Part shown: piece after piece, positions 24,278-32,818 of the stretch
How the letters are laid out: each line of letters begins with the position of its first letter
Numbering within the stretch: position 1 is the stretch's first letter
Assembly: GCA_050250665.1 (NCBI GenBank)
Contig: JBFWOF010000002.1
Location: 89,085-153,084, forward strand
Reading direction: 5' to 3'
Source: JADKFD01 sp050250665
GTDB lineage: Bacteria; Pseudomonadota; Gammaproteobacteria; Xanthomonadales; SZUA-5
Length of the DNA: 64,000 nucleotides
Translations under genes and position numbers: made by a program
Notes under the pieces: model-generated
What the model was told of the DNA's origin: nothing
Seen by the model: only the letters and a program-made list of their open reading frames with translations
Databases searched by the model: none

Positions 24278-25566
24278 GTTTCAGTTTCTGGTTTCTAGCA
24301 GCGCTGCTGATCCTGGCCACGCTGGCGGTATTGCTGTGGCCGCTGTTGCGGCAGCCACGTTCGGGGGCCATCGCCACCCAGACCACCCTGCTGCGCGAGC
24401 AGCTGGACGCGCTGAAGTCGGCTCATGCCTCCGGCCTGATCGATGACGCCAGCTTCCAGACGCGACAGCAGGCGCTGAGTGCTGCCGCACTGGCGCTGAT
24501 CGACAGCCCCTCCAGCGCTCCGGCGCGGAGCACACTGGCGGCGCGCGCCACCGCGCTTATCCTGGTGTTGCTGATACCGCTGACCACGCTGTGGCTGTAC
24601 CAGAAGATCGGTACCCCGCACGCGCTGGCCTTTGCCGGCATCAGCACCAGCGCCGCGCCGGATGCAGCCGGCGGCGCCTCGACCAGCAATGCCCCGGATC
24701 TGGCCAAGGCCGCTGATTCGCTGGCGGCCAAGATGAAGGACAACCCCGAGGATGGTCAGGGCTGGGTGCTGCTCGGCCGCACCTACCGGGCCATCGAGCG
24801 CTTTCCGGAAGCCAGCGCCGCCTACGCCAAGGCCCTGCCGCTGATCGATGACGATGCCGATGTGCTGGCCGAGGCGGCCGAGGCGCTGGGGCTGTCATCG
24901 TCGCCACGATCGCTGTCCGGCGAACCCGAAGCACTGGTCGACCGCGCGCTGAAGGTTCAACCGGACAACCAGAACGCGCTCTTCCTCAAAGGCCTCGCGC
25001 GGGCCCAGGCCAATGATCCCGAGACCGCAGAAGCGACCTGGGAAAAGCTGCTGGCGCTGATGGAACCGGGCACGCCGGCGCAATCGGCCGTCGTCGAGCA
25101 GCTCAACGTGGTGCGCCGACAACTGGGCAAGGAGCCGCAAGCGCTGCCGGCGATGCCGACCGGAACGCCGGCCGAGGCCACCGCACCGGCCGCATCTGCA
25201 GCGCCCGCTGGCAGCGCGACGGCGGCCGGCATCGACGTCAAGGTCAGCGTCGCACCGGAACTCGCCGACCTGATCCAGCCCAGCGATGTGCTGTTCGTGT
25301 TCGCCCGCGCCGAAGCTGGTCCCCCGGCGCCGCTGGCGATCCAGCGCCTGGCCGCCAGCGAACTGCCGCGCACGATCCGTCTGGACGAGAGCATGGGCAT
25401 GATTGCCGGCATGTCGCTGGCGCAGTTCCCACGGGTGATCATCGGCGCCCGCGTGTCCAGGTCAGGTAACGCGCAAGCGTCGCCGGGCGATCTCGAAGGA
25501 CTGAGTGCAGCGCTGGACTGGCGCGCCGCCGGTCAGGTCGACATCGTCATCAGCACGGTGAAGTAG
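24274..25566 (+). CDS. ccmI: Cytochrome c biogenesis protein CcmI (TPR)
   Basis: A protein of about 430 residues. Two N-terminal transmembrane helices (FWFLAALLILATLAVLLWPLL and ATALILVLLIPLTTLWLY) flank a short helical loop, followed by periplasmic TPR repeats (GWVLLGRTYRAIERFPEASAAYAKAL) that bind the apocytochrome C-terminus. The beta-rich C-terminal domain (VSVAPELADLIQPSDVLFVFARAEAG...) is the usual CcmI/NrfG end. The start is GTG at 24274, overlapping the ccmH TGA. It is the last gene of the operon; an approximately 550-base repeat-rich gap follows. Confidence 0.94.
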   Translation: MSFSFWFLAALLILATLAVLLWPLLRQPRSGAIATQTTLLREQLDALKSAHASGLIDDASFQTRQQALSAAALALIDSPSSAPARSTLAARATALILVLLIPLTTLWLYQKIGTPHALAFAGISTSAAPDAAGGASTSNAPDLAKAADSLAAKMKDNPEDGQGWVLLGRTYRAIERFPEASAAYAKALPLIDDDADVLAEAAEALGLSSSPRSLSGEPEALVDRALKVQPDNQNALFLKGLARAQANDPETAEATWEKLLALMEPGTPAQSAVVEQLNVVRRQLGKEPQALPAMPTGTPAEATAPAASAAPAGSATAAGIDVKVSVAPELADLIQPSDVLFVFARAEAGPPAPLAIQRLAASELPRTIRLDESMGMIAGMSLAQFPRVIIGARVSRSGNAQASPGDLEGLSAALDWRAAGQVDIVISTVK

Positions 25567-25651
25567 GGCAAGGCTCGCGGGTGCTTGGCACCGGGTCCGC
25601 TTCGCGGACGACGCGATTTGGATTCATGAATTTCGGCTATAGCCGGCCCGT

Positions 25652-25734
25652 CGTAGCCCGAAGTGCGCGCAGCGCTCTCCGGGCGGTGATGCGAAAGAGC
25701 CCCGGTGAGCCGCTGCGCGGCACACCGGGCTACG
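25652..25734. repeat. REP-like palindromes (GTAGCCCG / CGGGCTAC)
   Basis: An outward pair CGTAGCCCG...CGGGCTACG bounds about 83 bases. The right half is itself a hairpin (CCCGGTGAGCCGC against GCGGCACACCGGG). It is the same general class as the repeats at 10066-10292 but a different sequence. Confidence 0.7.
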
Positions 25735-25856
25735 CGCAGCAGGCAAGTTCATGGCCCGTGGGCGATTTCGGGCCACCACAGGTGGCTCTCGATGAACCCA
25801 TATCGTAGGTCCTCTAGTCTCAGAGTCTGACCGACGGCGACGTCGGAGCGATGACC

Positions 25857-25996
25857 TAGGCCGGGTCCGCGCGCCCGGCGGCTTGGGCTGTGCGCAGCGA
25901 TGAAAAGCGCGCGGCGCCCGGCAGGCCATGCCGCGGCCGCCGGCGGGAACAGCCCTGGCGCACATCCCGATTCGCCGCGCGCCGGAGCCGCGCTAC
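25857..25996. repeat. Dispersed ~150-bp repeat, copy B
   Basis: It shares with 14346-14497, in the same order, TAGGCCGGGTCC, GGCGCCCGGCA, CCGCGGCCGCCGGCG and GCGCCGGAGCCGCGCTAC, while the sequence between the blocks has diverged and differs in length. Confidence 0.65.
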
Positions 25997-26113
25997 CTCA
26001 CACTCTGGCTCAGGGCTCGCGCGCAGTGTCGGGTTGATCAAGACTGCGGCGACGATTGGTGGCAACTTTGGCTCGGTAACCGGTGCCCGGCCAGCAGGGA
26101 TACTAGATCCGGT

Positions 26114-27088
26114 TCAGGGCGGCAGCACACCCCGATATTCCTGGGCCAGCAGCCCGACCGACCACAACTCGCGACCACCACCCAGCTCCGTGGCAACCAG
26201 ACGCAGGGGCTGCTCCAGATAGTCGCCGGAGGCCTGGCGCTGGGTGATCGGCGGCGACTGCCAGATCAGACGGTTGCCGTTGACCATGAACGGCGCGTGC
26301 GCATAAGGCAGCACCACCTGACTCAGCGCGCGCCCGCTGCTGCGCTCATGCAGCGTCCAGCGCCACTGTGCACCAAGACGGCTGTCGGCAACCGCAGTTG
26401 CAACCTGGGCGTAGCCGCCATCGGCAGAGCGGAACTGGGTACCGTCCAGGCCCGAGACGCGCTCGCTGCCGATCAGGTCGGGACTGGCTTGCGCCGGAAA
26501 GCCTGCGGGACTGCCAGCATGCAGCCGGTTGGCGCCAAAGTCGGCGACGACCACGCCACTGAGTTCGACCCGTTCTGTGTCCGGATTGCTGTCCGGCAGC
26601 AGAGCACCTCGCAAGGGCCATTCGCTGTACGTCCACAGCACTCGCAGCGCACCCGTGCTCAGGTCAGCGATCACCGTGAAGCGGCGATTGGGCTGAGCAT
26701 CAGGGGACGCGAGCACGCCTTCGGGCAGTGCCCCGGTCAGGCCGCCCAAGGGCTCGCCGGTGCCCGGATTGAGGAGCAGCAGGCTGATCTGCCCGGCGCT
26801 CTGCGGCCGACCCAGAACCACCAACTGCCGGTCAACCAGCGCCAGCGGCAGACCCTGGGCTGGCCCACGCCAGGTCAGGGCACCGCTGCCCAGATCGACA
26901 GCCGCGACGTAACCCTCGGTATCGGCCACCCAGGCGGTCGAGGGATGGTCCTCACCGCCCAGCAATACGCCCGGTGCCAGAGTCGCTGGCGGACCTGCCG
27001 GTTCTGCGGCGCTAAGCGGCATCTGCACCAGCAGGGCCAGACAGAGGACAGCGGTCGCAATCGATGAAGTCTTGCTGTGAGCATGCAT
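26114..27088 (-). CDS. Exported PQQ-like beta-propeller protein, function unknown
   Basis: A 324-residue protein with a signal peptide (IATAVLCLALLVQMPLSAAEPA). The segment TAWVADTEGYVAAVDLGSGALTWRGPAQGLPLALVDRQLVVLGRP is a PQQ-like propeller blade, with similar strands later (RLVATELGGGRELWSVGL). No catalytic motif is seen, and the protein is short for a full 8-blade PQQ enzyme. ATG at 27088 has AGGAGA upstream, which decides it over a longer extension. It lies 55 bases downstream of the P-domain/BNR gene on the same strand and is likely cotranscribed. Confidence 0.75.
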   Translation of the reverse strand: MHAHSKTSSIATAVLCLALLVQMPLSAAEPAGPPATLAPGVLLGGEDHPSTAWVADTEGYVAAVDLGSGALTWRGPAQGLPLALVDRQLVVLGRPQSAGQISLLLLNPGTGEPLGGLTGALPEGVLASPDAQPNRRFTVIADLSTGALRVLWTYSEWPLRGALLPDSNPDTERVELSGVVVADFGANRLHAGSPAGFPAQASPDLIGSERVSGLDGTQFRSADGGYAQVATAVADSRLGAQWRWTLHERSSGRALSQVVLPYAHAPFMVNGNRLIWQSPPITQRQASGDYLEQPLRLVATELGGGRELWSVGLLAQEYRGVLPP

Positions 27089-27143
27089 TTCGAAATTCTC
27101 CTGTGTGGATAACTGACTCATTCGGCCAAAGGGAACATCGAAA

Positions 27144-30035
27144 CTACTCAAAGCCGTTCGCAAAAATGGCATCGCCGCCACCACCACCGCCATTGGCTAC
27201 ACCGTCGAGTCGCCAGGCACCGCGACCCAGCATGCCGGCGATCAGGGCGTCCCGCTGAGCGTGATAGGTCAGTTCGAACACGGGTGCATAGGGCAGACCG
27301 GTACCCAGCATCTGCCAGTTGGAGAAGCCACTGCTGGCGCTGGCGTAGTAGGCACCGCGATCGGCTCCGACCACCAGCACGTCGCCGCTCGGACGCGGCA
27401 CGTAGACCATGCTGCGCAATGCCCCTGGCGCAAAGGTGCCGAGGTTGCCGGTGATGTTGCTGTAGCTGGCACCGCTGTTGTCCGAGAAAGACACCGTGGA
27501 GGCCTGCAGCGCAAACATCTTGGCGGGCTGAGCCGGATCGATGGCGACATCGACGATGGTCGCCGAGCCGATGGTATTGACCAGATTCAGCGGGCCACCG
27601 GCGCTGGTCCGCAGATAGACCCCCGCGCCTGAAGCCAGATAGACCAGTTCGGCATTTCCGTTGACACCGTATTCCAGCGGATCGCCGGCGAAGGCGTTGA
27701 CCCTGACCGTGGATATCCGGTTGACGGTCGAACCCTGATCCAGCGACTCGTAAACACCGTTGTTGGCTCCGAACAGCAGACGCAGCCCGTTGACCCGGTT
27801 GACCGTGATCGGTGTGTAGAACTGCGGACTGAGGGCCGGACTGCCATTGATCGGCGTGCGCGACGGGAAGGTCTGTCCCTGGAACACATTGGCGGTGTCG
27901 TAGGTTCGCCGCCGGAAGCTGCTCAGATTCTGGAAACTGGAGTAGCGCGAGGACACTGTGACCGACGAGATGTCGTCCACGGCCGTGTCGCCGCCATCGC
28001 CGGTGTGGATGCTGTTGAAGACCCGCGAGCCGACCTGCTGCTGCTCGGAAGTGCCGGTGTCCTGGGCGCCGCCGATGACGCGATCGGCCAGACCGTCATA
28101 GGCAATGCCGTGGTACTCGGTGACTTCCAGGTCGCCGTTCAAAGATACCCAGGTGCCGGTGGTCGAGCGCGGCGAGAGGCGCTTGTAGACGCCGCCGTCA
28201 TCGCTTTCGATCAGATCCCCGGCCGCGTCGAAGGCCATGGAGCGCGAATCGGCATGTGGTGAGGAGTTGTTGCTGGTACCCGAATGGGTCAGCGCCACCC
28301 AGCGTGAAGCCGGAGCCTGCGCCGCATCGCCGCGGAACAGTCGTCCGGAATAGTCCTGGGCACCAAGGGAGTTGGGGAAGAACACGCCGGATCCGGGCGC
28401 CGCTTCGCTGAAGTAGGGCTGGCGGTCGCCGCCGATGTAGACAATGTTGCTGTTGGTGGGATCGGCCGCAATCGACAGATGGATTCCGCCCTGCCCACCG
28501 GGATGCACACCGATCAGCGCACCGGCTTCTTCAGCCGTGGTCGGTACACCGAGGTCCGTCCAGCCGCTGGTACCGTTGGCGGAGCGGACCACCGCTGACA
28601 GCCGACCGTTGGTGCCCACCACCGCCAGAAAAACGTTGCTGCTCTGGCCCACGGCCATCAATCCCCGGCTACCAGCATTGATCAGGGCGTCGGTTGCCGC
28701 ATCCGACACTCGGGCCCAGCTGGCACCGGTATCGGTGGATCGGTAGATGCCAGGCGAAGCACTGCCGAAGACCACCGTGTACAGCAGGCTGTTGTTGCCG
28801 GGATCGCCGACCACGTCGGTGGTGTTGCCTGACGGCAATCCGCTACCGCCTGCGCCTGACACCAGGGAGAAGCTGGCGCCGGTGTCGGTCGATCGATACA
28901 GGCCCTGACTGGTGGCTGCCATCAACACATTGCCGCGCGGGGCGACAGCGCGAATGCTGAGATTGTTGAGCGTGCCGCCGCCATTGAGGACGGTCCAGCT
29001 GCTGCCGCCGTCCACCGTACGGAACACGCCCGTGCGCGCACCGCCGGTGCTGCCCAGACTGGAGATCAGCCCGGTACCGGCCAGCAGGGTCTGACCGCTG
29101 GCATCGGTGGGATCAAAGCGCAGCGAACTCATCGACAGGGAGGGACCGGTGTCGAACAACCGGGTCCAACTCGGATTGGCGGCATTGGCGTTGTTGCTGC
29201 GCCAGATTCCGCCGTTCACTGCAGCCACGTAGAGGATGGCGGGATCGGTGGGATGAGGCGCGACGGCACTGACGGCACCGACCACCGGCCGGTTCGGGAT
29301 GCCCTCGACCTGACCATTGAATGCCGGCGCGGCGCCCAGATTGCTCCAGCTGCCATTGAGGCCACCGCCACCACCGCCGCCGCCACTGGCAGTGAGGGTG
29401 AGCGCAGCGGCACTGACCGTGCCGACATCACCCGCGCCACGGTCCTGAAAACGCAGGGTCCAGGTGCCATTGATCTGGCCCGCCGACAGCGCACTGAAGG
29501 CTGCGGTGAAATCGGTCACTGCCGCAGGAATCGTCGAGGGCGCAGCGGCAACGGTACGGTAGCTGCCGGAAGGAATGACACCGGCGTCGGGGAGACCGTC
29601 GGCCGTCAGCCAGATATTGGTCGATGCCGAATTGGCGAAAACATAGGTGCCGCCCAGATCGGAGCTGTCGCCACCCGAACCGGCCATAGTCGCGCCAACC
29701 CGGTTGTAGATGATGAAGCTGCCGGCATTGCCCGGGCTTACACCCGGCGGCGCCAGCACCACATCCAGATCACCGATCCAGGTGTGAGTAATGGTCATCG
29801 ACAGGGAAACATTGGTGATGCTCCCGGCGATGCCGCTGACATTGAAGCTGACATCCCGCGGCGGGCCGAAGGTCCCGGTGGTGGTGGTATCCGGGATGGC
29901 GCCAGTGCCCGTACCGTTGAAGGTCTGCGCCATGAGCGGGCTGACCAGCAGCAGGCACAGGGCCGCTCCGGCAAGCAACTGGGCAGGTAGCGAAGCGCGG
30001 GGTGATGCTGCCTTTGCGTCGGGTGCTTGCTGCAC
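27144..30035 (-). CDS. Secreted protein with P-domain, BNR/Asp-box propeller and IFANGFE C-terminus
   Basis: A 963-residue exported protein. The signal peptide (LLAGAALCLLLVSPLMAQ) is followed by a proprotein-convertase P-domain (about residues 40-215; VSLSMTITHTWIGDLDVVLAPPG ... GTWTLRFQDRGAGDVGTV), a poly-Gly linker, then a sortilin-like propeller with Asp-box repeats (FRTVDGGSSW, YRSTDTGASF, YRSTDTGASW, YESLDQGSTV). A second poly-Gly linker leads to the final residues GDAIFANGFE. No protease domain is attached, although P-domains usually follow one. The start is GTG at 30035 with AGGAGG four bases upstream. It is probably extracellular; role unknown. Confidence 0.85.
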   Translation of the reverse strand: MQQAPDAKAASPRASLPAQLLAGAALCLLLVSPLMAQTFNGTGTGAIPDTTTTGTFGPPRDVSFNVSGIAGSITNVSLSMTITHTWIGDLDVVLAPPGVSPGNAGSFIIYNRVGATMAGSGGDSSDLGGTYVFANSASTNIWLTADGLPDAGVIPSGSYRTVAAAPSTIPAAVTDFTAAFSALSAGQINGTWTLRFQDRGAGDVGTVSAAALTLTASGGGGGGGGLNGSWSNLGAAPAFNGQVEGIPNRPVVGAVSAVAPHPTDPAILYVAAVNGGIWRSNNANAANPSWTRLFDTGPSLSMSSLRFDPTDASGQTLLAGTGLISSLGSTGGARTGVFRTVDGGSSWTVLNGGGTLNNLSIRAVAPRGNVLMAATSQGLYRSTDTGASFSLVSGAGGSGLPSGNTTDVVGDPGNNSLLYTVVFGSASPGIYRSTDTGASWARVSDAATDALINAGSRGLMAVGQSSNVFLAVVGTNGRLSAVVRSANGTSGWTDLGVPTTAEEAGALIGVHPGGQGGIHLSIAADPTNSNIVYIGGDRQPYFSEAAPGSGVFFPNSLGAQDYSGRLFRGDAAQAPASRWVALTHSGTSNNSSPHADSRSMAFDAAGDLIESDDGGVYKRLSPRSTTGTWVSLNGDLEVTEYHGIAYDGLADRVIGGAQDTGTSEQQQVGSRVFNSIHTGDGGDTAVDDISSVTVSSRYSSFQNLSSFRRRTYDTANVFQGQTFPSRTPINGSPALSPQFYTPITVNRVNGLRLLFGANNGVYESLDQGSTVNRISTVRVNAFAGDPLEYGVNGNAELVYLASGAGVYLRTSAGGPLNLVNTIGSATIVDVAIDPAQPAKMFALQASTVSFSDNSGASYSNITGNLGTFAPGALRSMVYVPRPSGDVLVVGADRGAYYASASSGFSNWQMLGTGLPYAPVFELTYHAQRDALIAGMLGRGAWRLDGVANGGGGGGDAIFANGFE

Positions 30036-30343
30036 ATGACCTCCTGAAGCGATGGTTGTGACCTAGTCGCCATGCTTCTGACGACATCGAAAGCGATGAC
30101 AATTCCACGCTCTGCGCATCGGCTTCCAGAAGTGCTACCGGATACCCGGTCAGCGAGTACAAGAGCGTGTATTGCCTGGGACCTTAAGCGATCCGCGGCC
30201 GATTGTCGCCATCGAGTGTGTGACGGCAGCGTCATCGTCCCCAAGGGAAACAGCCACTTGCAAGCAGCGCCAGCCTGGCTTCCGACCGGCCATGACCTCA
30301 GCCGGCGCTCACTTCGCAAGGACTGCGAAAGGACTCCAACCGA
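30036..30343. other. Intergenic interval, nothing recognised
   Basis: About 308 bases between the start of the P-domain gene and the end of the cation diffusion facilitator gene. It should contain the promoter of the leftward secreted-protein genes, but no clear -35/-10 pair, RNA gene or repeat stands out. Confidence 0.5.
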
Positions 30344-31294
30344 TCACTGACCGCAGGCCCGCTCAAAGGGTGTGCGGATGACCTGCAAGGTGACGTGATC
30401 GATATGGAAACGGGCATTCAGCAGGACTGATGCCTGCTGGTAGAAATCGTCCTCGGGCGGACCTGCGGGCCGGATCAGGTGCGCCGTCAGCGCGATCTCG
30501 GTGCTGCCCATGGCCCAGACGTGCAGATCGTGCACGCGCTCGACCCCTGGCAGGGCTTCAAGCGCGCTGCGCACTTCGGCCAGATTGATCTGCTCGGGCA
30601 CCCCGTCGAAGAGCAGATGCAGGGATTGGCGGAACAGTCCCCAGGTGCCGACCACGATGACCACGGCGATGGCCAGACTCAGCAGCGGATCCAGCCATTG
30701 CCAGCCGAAGGCCAGCACCAGCACACCGGCAATGACCACGCCCAACGACACCAGCGCATCGGCCGCCATGTGCAGGAAGGCGCCGCGGATGTTCAGATCG
30801 TGCTCGCGCCCGCGCAGGAACAGCAAGGCGGTGGCGGTGTTGATCACGATGCCGACTCCCGCCACCCAGATCAGGGTCATGCCTGGCACCGGCGCCGGCA
30901 CGCTCAGTCGCTGCACGGCCTCCCAGGTGAGCGCACCCATGGCCATCAGCAACAGCAGCGCATTGATGAAGGCCGCCAGGATGCTGGCGCGCTTCCAGCC
31001 ATAGGTATGGCGCTCGTCCGGACGCAGGCGCGCGGCCGCAGCGCCGGCCCAGGCCAGTACCAGTCCGATGACGTCGCTGAAGTTATGGCCGGCGTCGGCC
31101 AGCAGTGCCAGGGAATCGACGGTCCAGCCGTACCAGGCCTCGATTGCCACATAGCCCAGATTGAGGCCGATGCCGATGGCAAAGGCCCGATTGAAATCCT
31201 TCGGGGCATGCTCGTGGGCATGCGGGTGATCGTGCTCGTGCGCGGACATCGGATCGGGTTCAGCGGGTGCCGGGGCGGATGGATCCTGACTCAT
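30344..31294 (-). CDS. Cation diffusion facilitator family transporter
   Basis: A 316-residue inner-membrane efflux protein of the CzcD/ZitB type. A His-rich N-terminus (SAHEHDHPHAHEHA) precedes six transmembrane helices with the metal-site motifs HNFSD (helix 2) and HMAAD (helix 5), and the cytoplasmic ferredoxin-like C-terminal domain (VRSALEALPGVERVHDLHVWAMGS) is complete. This predicts export of Zn2+, Co2+ or similar divalent ions in exchange for protons. The ATG at 31294 lies inside the last 35 bases of acr3 with AAAGG upstream; ATG 31249, after the acr3 stop, is an alternative. It is the last gene of the arsenic operon. Confidence 0.94.
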   Translation of the reverse strand: MSQDPSAPAPAEPDPMSAHEHDHPHAHEHAPKDFNRAFAIGIGLNLGYVAIEAWYGWTVDSLALLADAGHNFSDVIGLVLAWAGAAAARLRPDERHTYGWKRASILAAFINALLLLMAMGALTWEAVQRLSVPAPVPGMTLIWVAGVGIVINTATALLFLRGREHDLNIRGAFLHMAADALVSLGVVIAGVLVLAFGWQWLDPLLSLAIAVVIVVGTWGLFRQSLHLLFDGVPEQINLAEVRSALEALPGVERVHDLHVWAMGSTEIALTAHLIRPAGPPEDDFYQQASVLLNARFHIDHVTLQVIRTPFERACGQ

Positions 31295-32330
31295 ACCAGC
31301 CTTTGCTGCGATTGACCATGCGCACCACCCACAACATCAGCGGCACCTCGATCAGCACGCCGACGACAGTAGCCAGGGCTGCGCCCGATTCGAATCCGAA
31401 AAGACTGATCGCGGCGGCAACCGCCAGTTCGAAGAAATTGGAGGCCCCGATCAATGCCGACGGACAAGCCACATCGTGGCGTTCGCCGAGCACACGGTTC
31501 AGTCCGTAGGCCAGACCGGCGTTGAGCAGCACCTGGATGAAGATGGGCACGGCCAGCAGGGCAATCACCAGCGGTTGCCGCAGGATGGCCTCGCCCTGAA
31601 AGGCGAACAGCAGGACCAGTGTCAGCAGCAGCGCCGCGGTGGACCAGGGTCCGATGCGCGCCAGCGCCTGTTCCAGTGCCGCTGGCCCGCGAGCCAGCAG
31701 TGTCCGCCGCGCCAGTTGCGCCAGAATGACCGGGATCACGATGTACAGCAGCACCGACAGCAGCAGGGTGTCCCAGGGCACGCTGATCGATGACAGGCCC
31801 AGCAGCAAGGCGACTATCGGGGCGAATGCGAACACCATGATGGTGTCGTTCAATGCCACCTGTGTCAGCGTGAACAGCGCGTTGCCGCCGGTCAGTCGAC
31901 TCCAGACGAAGACCATTGCGGTGCAGGGCGCTGCCGCGAGCAGAATCAGACCGGCGATGTAACTGTCGATCTGCTCCGCTGGCAGCCACGGTGCGAACAG
32001 CACGCGGATGAAGATCCAGGCCAGCAAGGCCATCGAAAAGGGCTTGACTGCCCAGTTGATCAGCAAGGTGACGCCGATGCCACGCCAATGCTGCCGAACC
32101 TGGGCCAGCGCCGAGAAATCGACCTTCAGCAGCATCGGGATGATCATCACCCAGATCAGCACACCCACCGGCAGATTGACCTCGGCCACCTGCCAGCGCC
32201 CCAGCGCCTGAGTCGTTCCGGGCAACCACTGACCCAAGCCTATGCCGAGGATGATGCACAAGCCCACCCAGAGCGTGAGGTAGCGCTCGAAGCCCGACAT
32301 GGCGGGTGCTGTTCCGGTATCCGGATTCAT
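31260..32330 (-). CDS. Arsenite efflux transporter, ACR3 family
   Basis: A 356-residue, ten-helix inner-membrane arsenite extruder. LILLAAAPCTAMVFVWSRLTGG carries the essential Cys of Acr3 helix 4. GASNFFELAVAAAISLFG and LNDTIMVFAFAPIVALLLG are also characteristic. The start ATG at 32330 overlaps the stop codon of the arsC relic (ATGA), with GAGAG just upstream. It is cotranscribed with arsR upstream and the cation diffusion facilitator downstream, with overlapping junctions throughout. Confidence 0.96.
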   Translation of the reverse strand: MNPDTGTAPAMSGFERYLTLWVGLCIILGIGLGQWLPGTTQALGRWQVAEVNLPVGVLIWVMIIPMLLKVDFSALAQVRQHWRGIGVTLLINWAVKPFSMALLAWIFIRVLFAPWLPAEQIDSYIAGLILLAAAPCTAMVFVWSRLTGGNALFTLTQVALNDTIMVFAFAPIVALLLGLSSISVPWDTLLLSVLLYIVIPVILAQLARRTLLARGPAALEQALARIGPWSTAALLLTLVLLFAFQGEAILRQPLVIALLAVPIFIQVLLNAGLAYGLNRVLGERHDVACPSALIGASNFFELAVAAAISLFGFESGAALATVVGVLIEVPLMLWVVRMVNRSKGWYESGSIRPGTR

Positions 32331-32422
32331 GAAACTCTCACTGCCCCGTGCATGTGGGCAAAGGCCTCGGCCATTTGACTGCGGTTGGAGTTTTCCACAC
32401 ACACGAACAACAGTCGCTTCAC
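32327..32422 (-). pseudogene. arsC: Truncated arsC (arsenate reductase, LMW-phosphatase type) relic
   Basis: A frame of 31 codons plus stop, too short to be noticed by length. It reads VKRLLFVCVENSNRSQMAEA, then FAHMHGAVRVS. The segment LFVCVENSNRSQMAEAFA is the catalytic P-loop of thioredoxin-type arsenate reductases, here with CxENSxRS. An intact arsC is about 130-150 residues, so all but the first helix is gone. The GTG start (32422) overlaps the arsR stop (GTGA) and the TGA overlaps the acr3 start (ATGA). The relic therefore preserves both operon junctions, as expected from a clean internal deletion. Confidence 0.85.
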
Positions 32423-32763
32423 CGCTCGCCTCCGGTTTTGCCACAGATCGGTCCTGAGGTCGGCGGGCAGCGGTCCAACTGGCCCCCGCAACAGTTCTCA
32501 CCGAGGTAATCGATCAGCGCCTGCATCGCCGTGAAATTGGCGCTGTAGCGGATGAAGCGCCCGCTTTGCGTGGCCTCGATCAGCCCTGCGTGCTGCAGCG
32601 CCTTCAGATGGAAGGACAAGGTCGCCGCCGGGATCGCCAGGCGCTCGCTCATCGTGCCGGGGCAATCGCCCTCCGGCCCGACCTGAACCAGCCAACGGAA
32701 GAGCGCCAGACGCGAGGTCTGGGCCAATGCCGCCAGGGCGGTGACTGCCTGTTTTGAATTCAT
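32419..32763 (-). CDS. arsR: ArsR/SmtB family arsenical-responsive repressor
   Basis: A 114-residue winged-helix dimeric repressor, expected to leave its operator when As(III) binds. The DNA-recognition region is LAIPAATLSFHLKALQHAGLIEATQSGRFIRYSANF. The As(III) site is not the E. coli CVCDLC but a C-terminal cluster NCCGGQLDRC, resembling the Acidithiobacillus-type ArsR with two adjacent Cys and a third nearby. The start is ATG at 32763. It is the first gene of the arsR-arsC relic-acr3-CDF operon and should autoregulate from the short upstream region. Confidence 0.95.
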   Translation of the reverse strand: MNSKQAVTALAALAQTSRLALFRWLVQVGPEGDCPGTMSERLAIPAATLSFHLKALQHAGLIEATQSGRFIRYSANFTAMQALIDYLGENCCGGQLDRCPPTSGPICGKTGGER

Positions 32764-32818
32764 GTTTCCAGAATAGTCGAAATGACCGCCGGACTCTAGC
32801 GCGGCGTCCCGAACGGAA

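Larger units (their letters stand above)
25567..26113. other. Gene-free interval with REP-like repeats
   Basis: These 547 bases lie between the convergent ccmI and propeller-protein genes. They contain a REP-like pair (25652-25734) and a copy of the dispersed ~150-bp repeat (25857-25996). No coding potential or RNA gene was recognised in the remainder. Confidence 0.75.
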
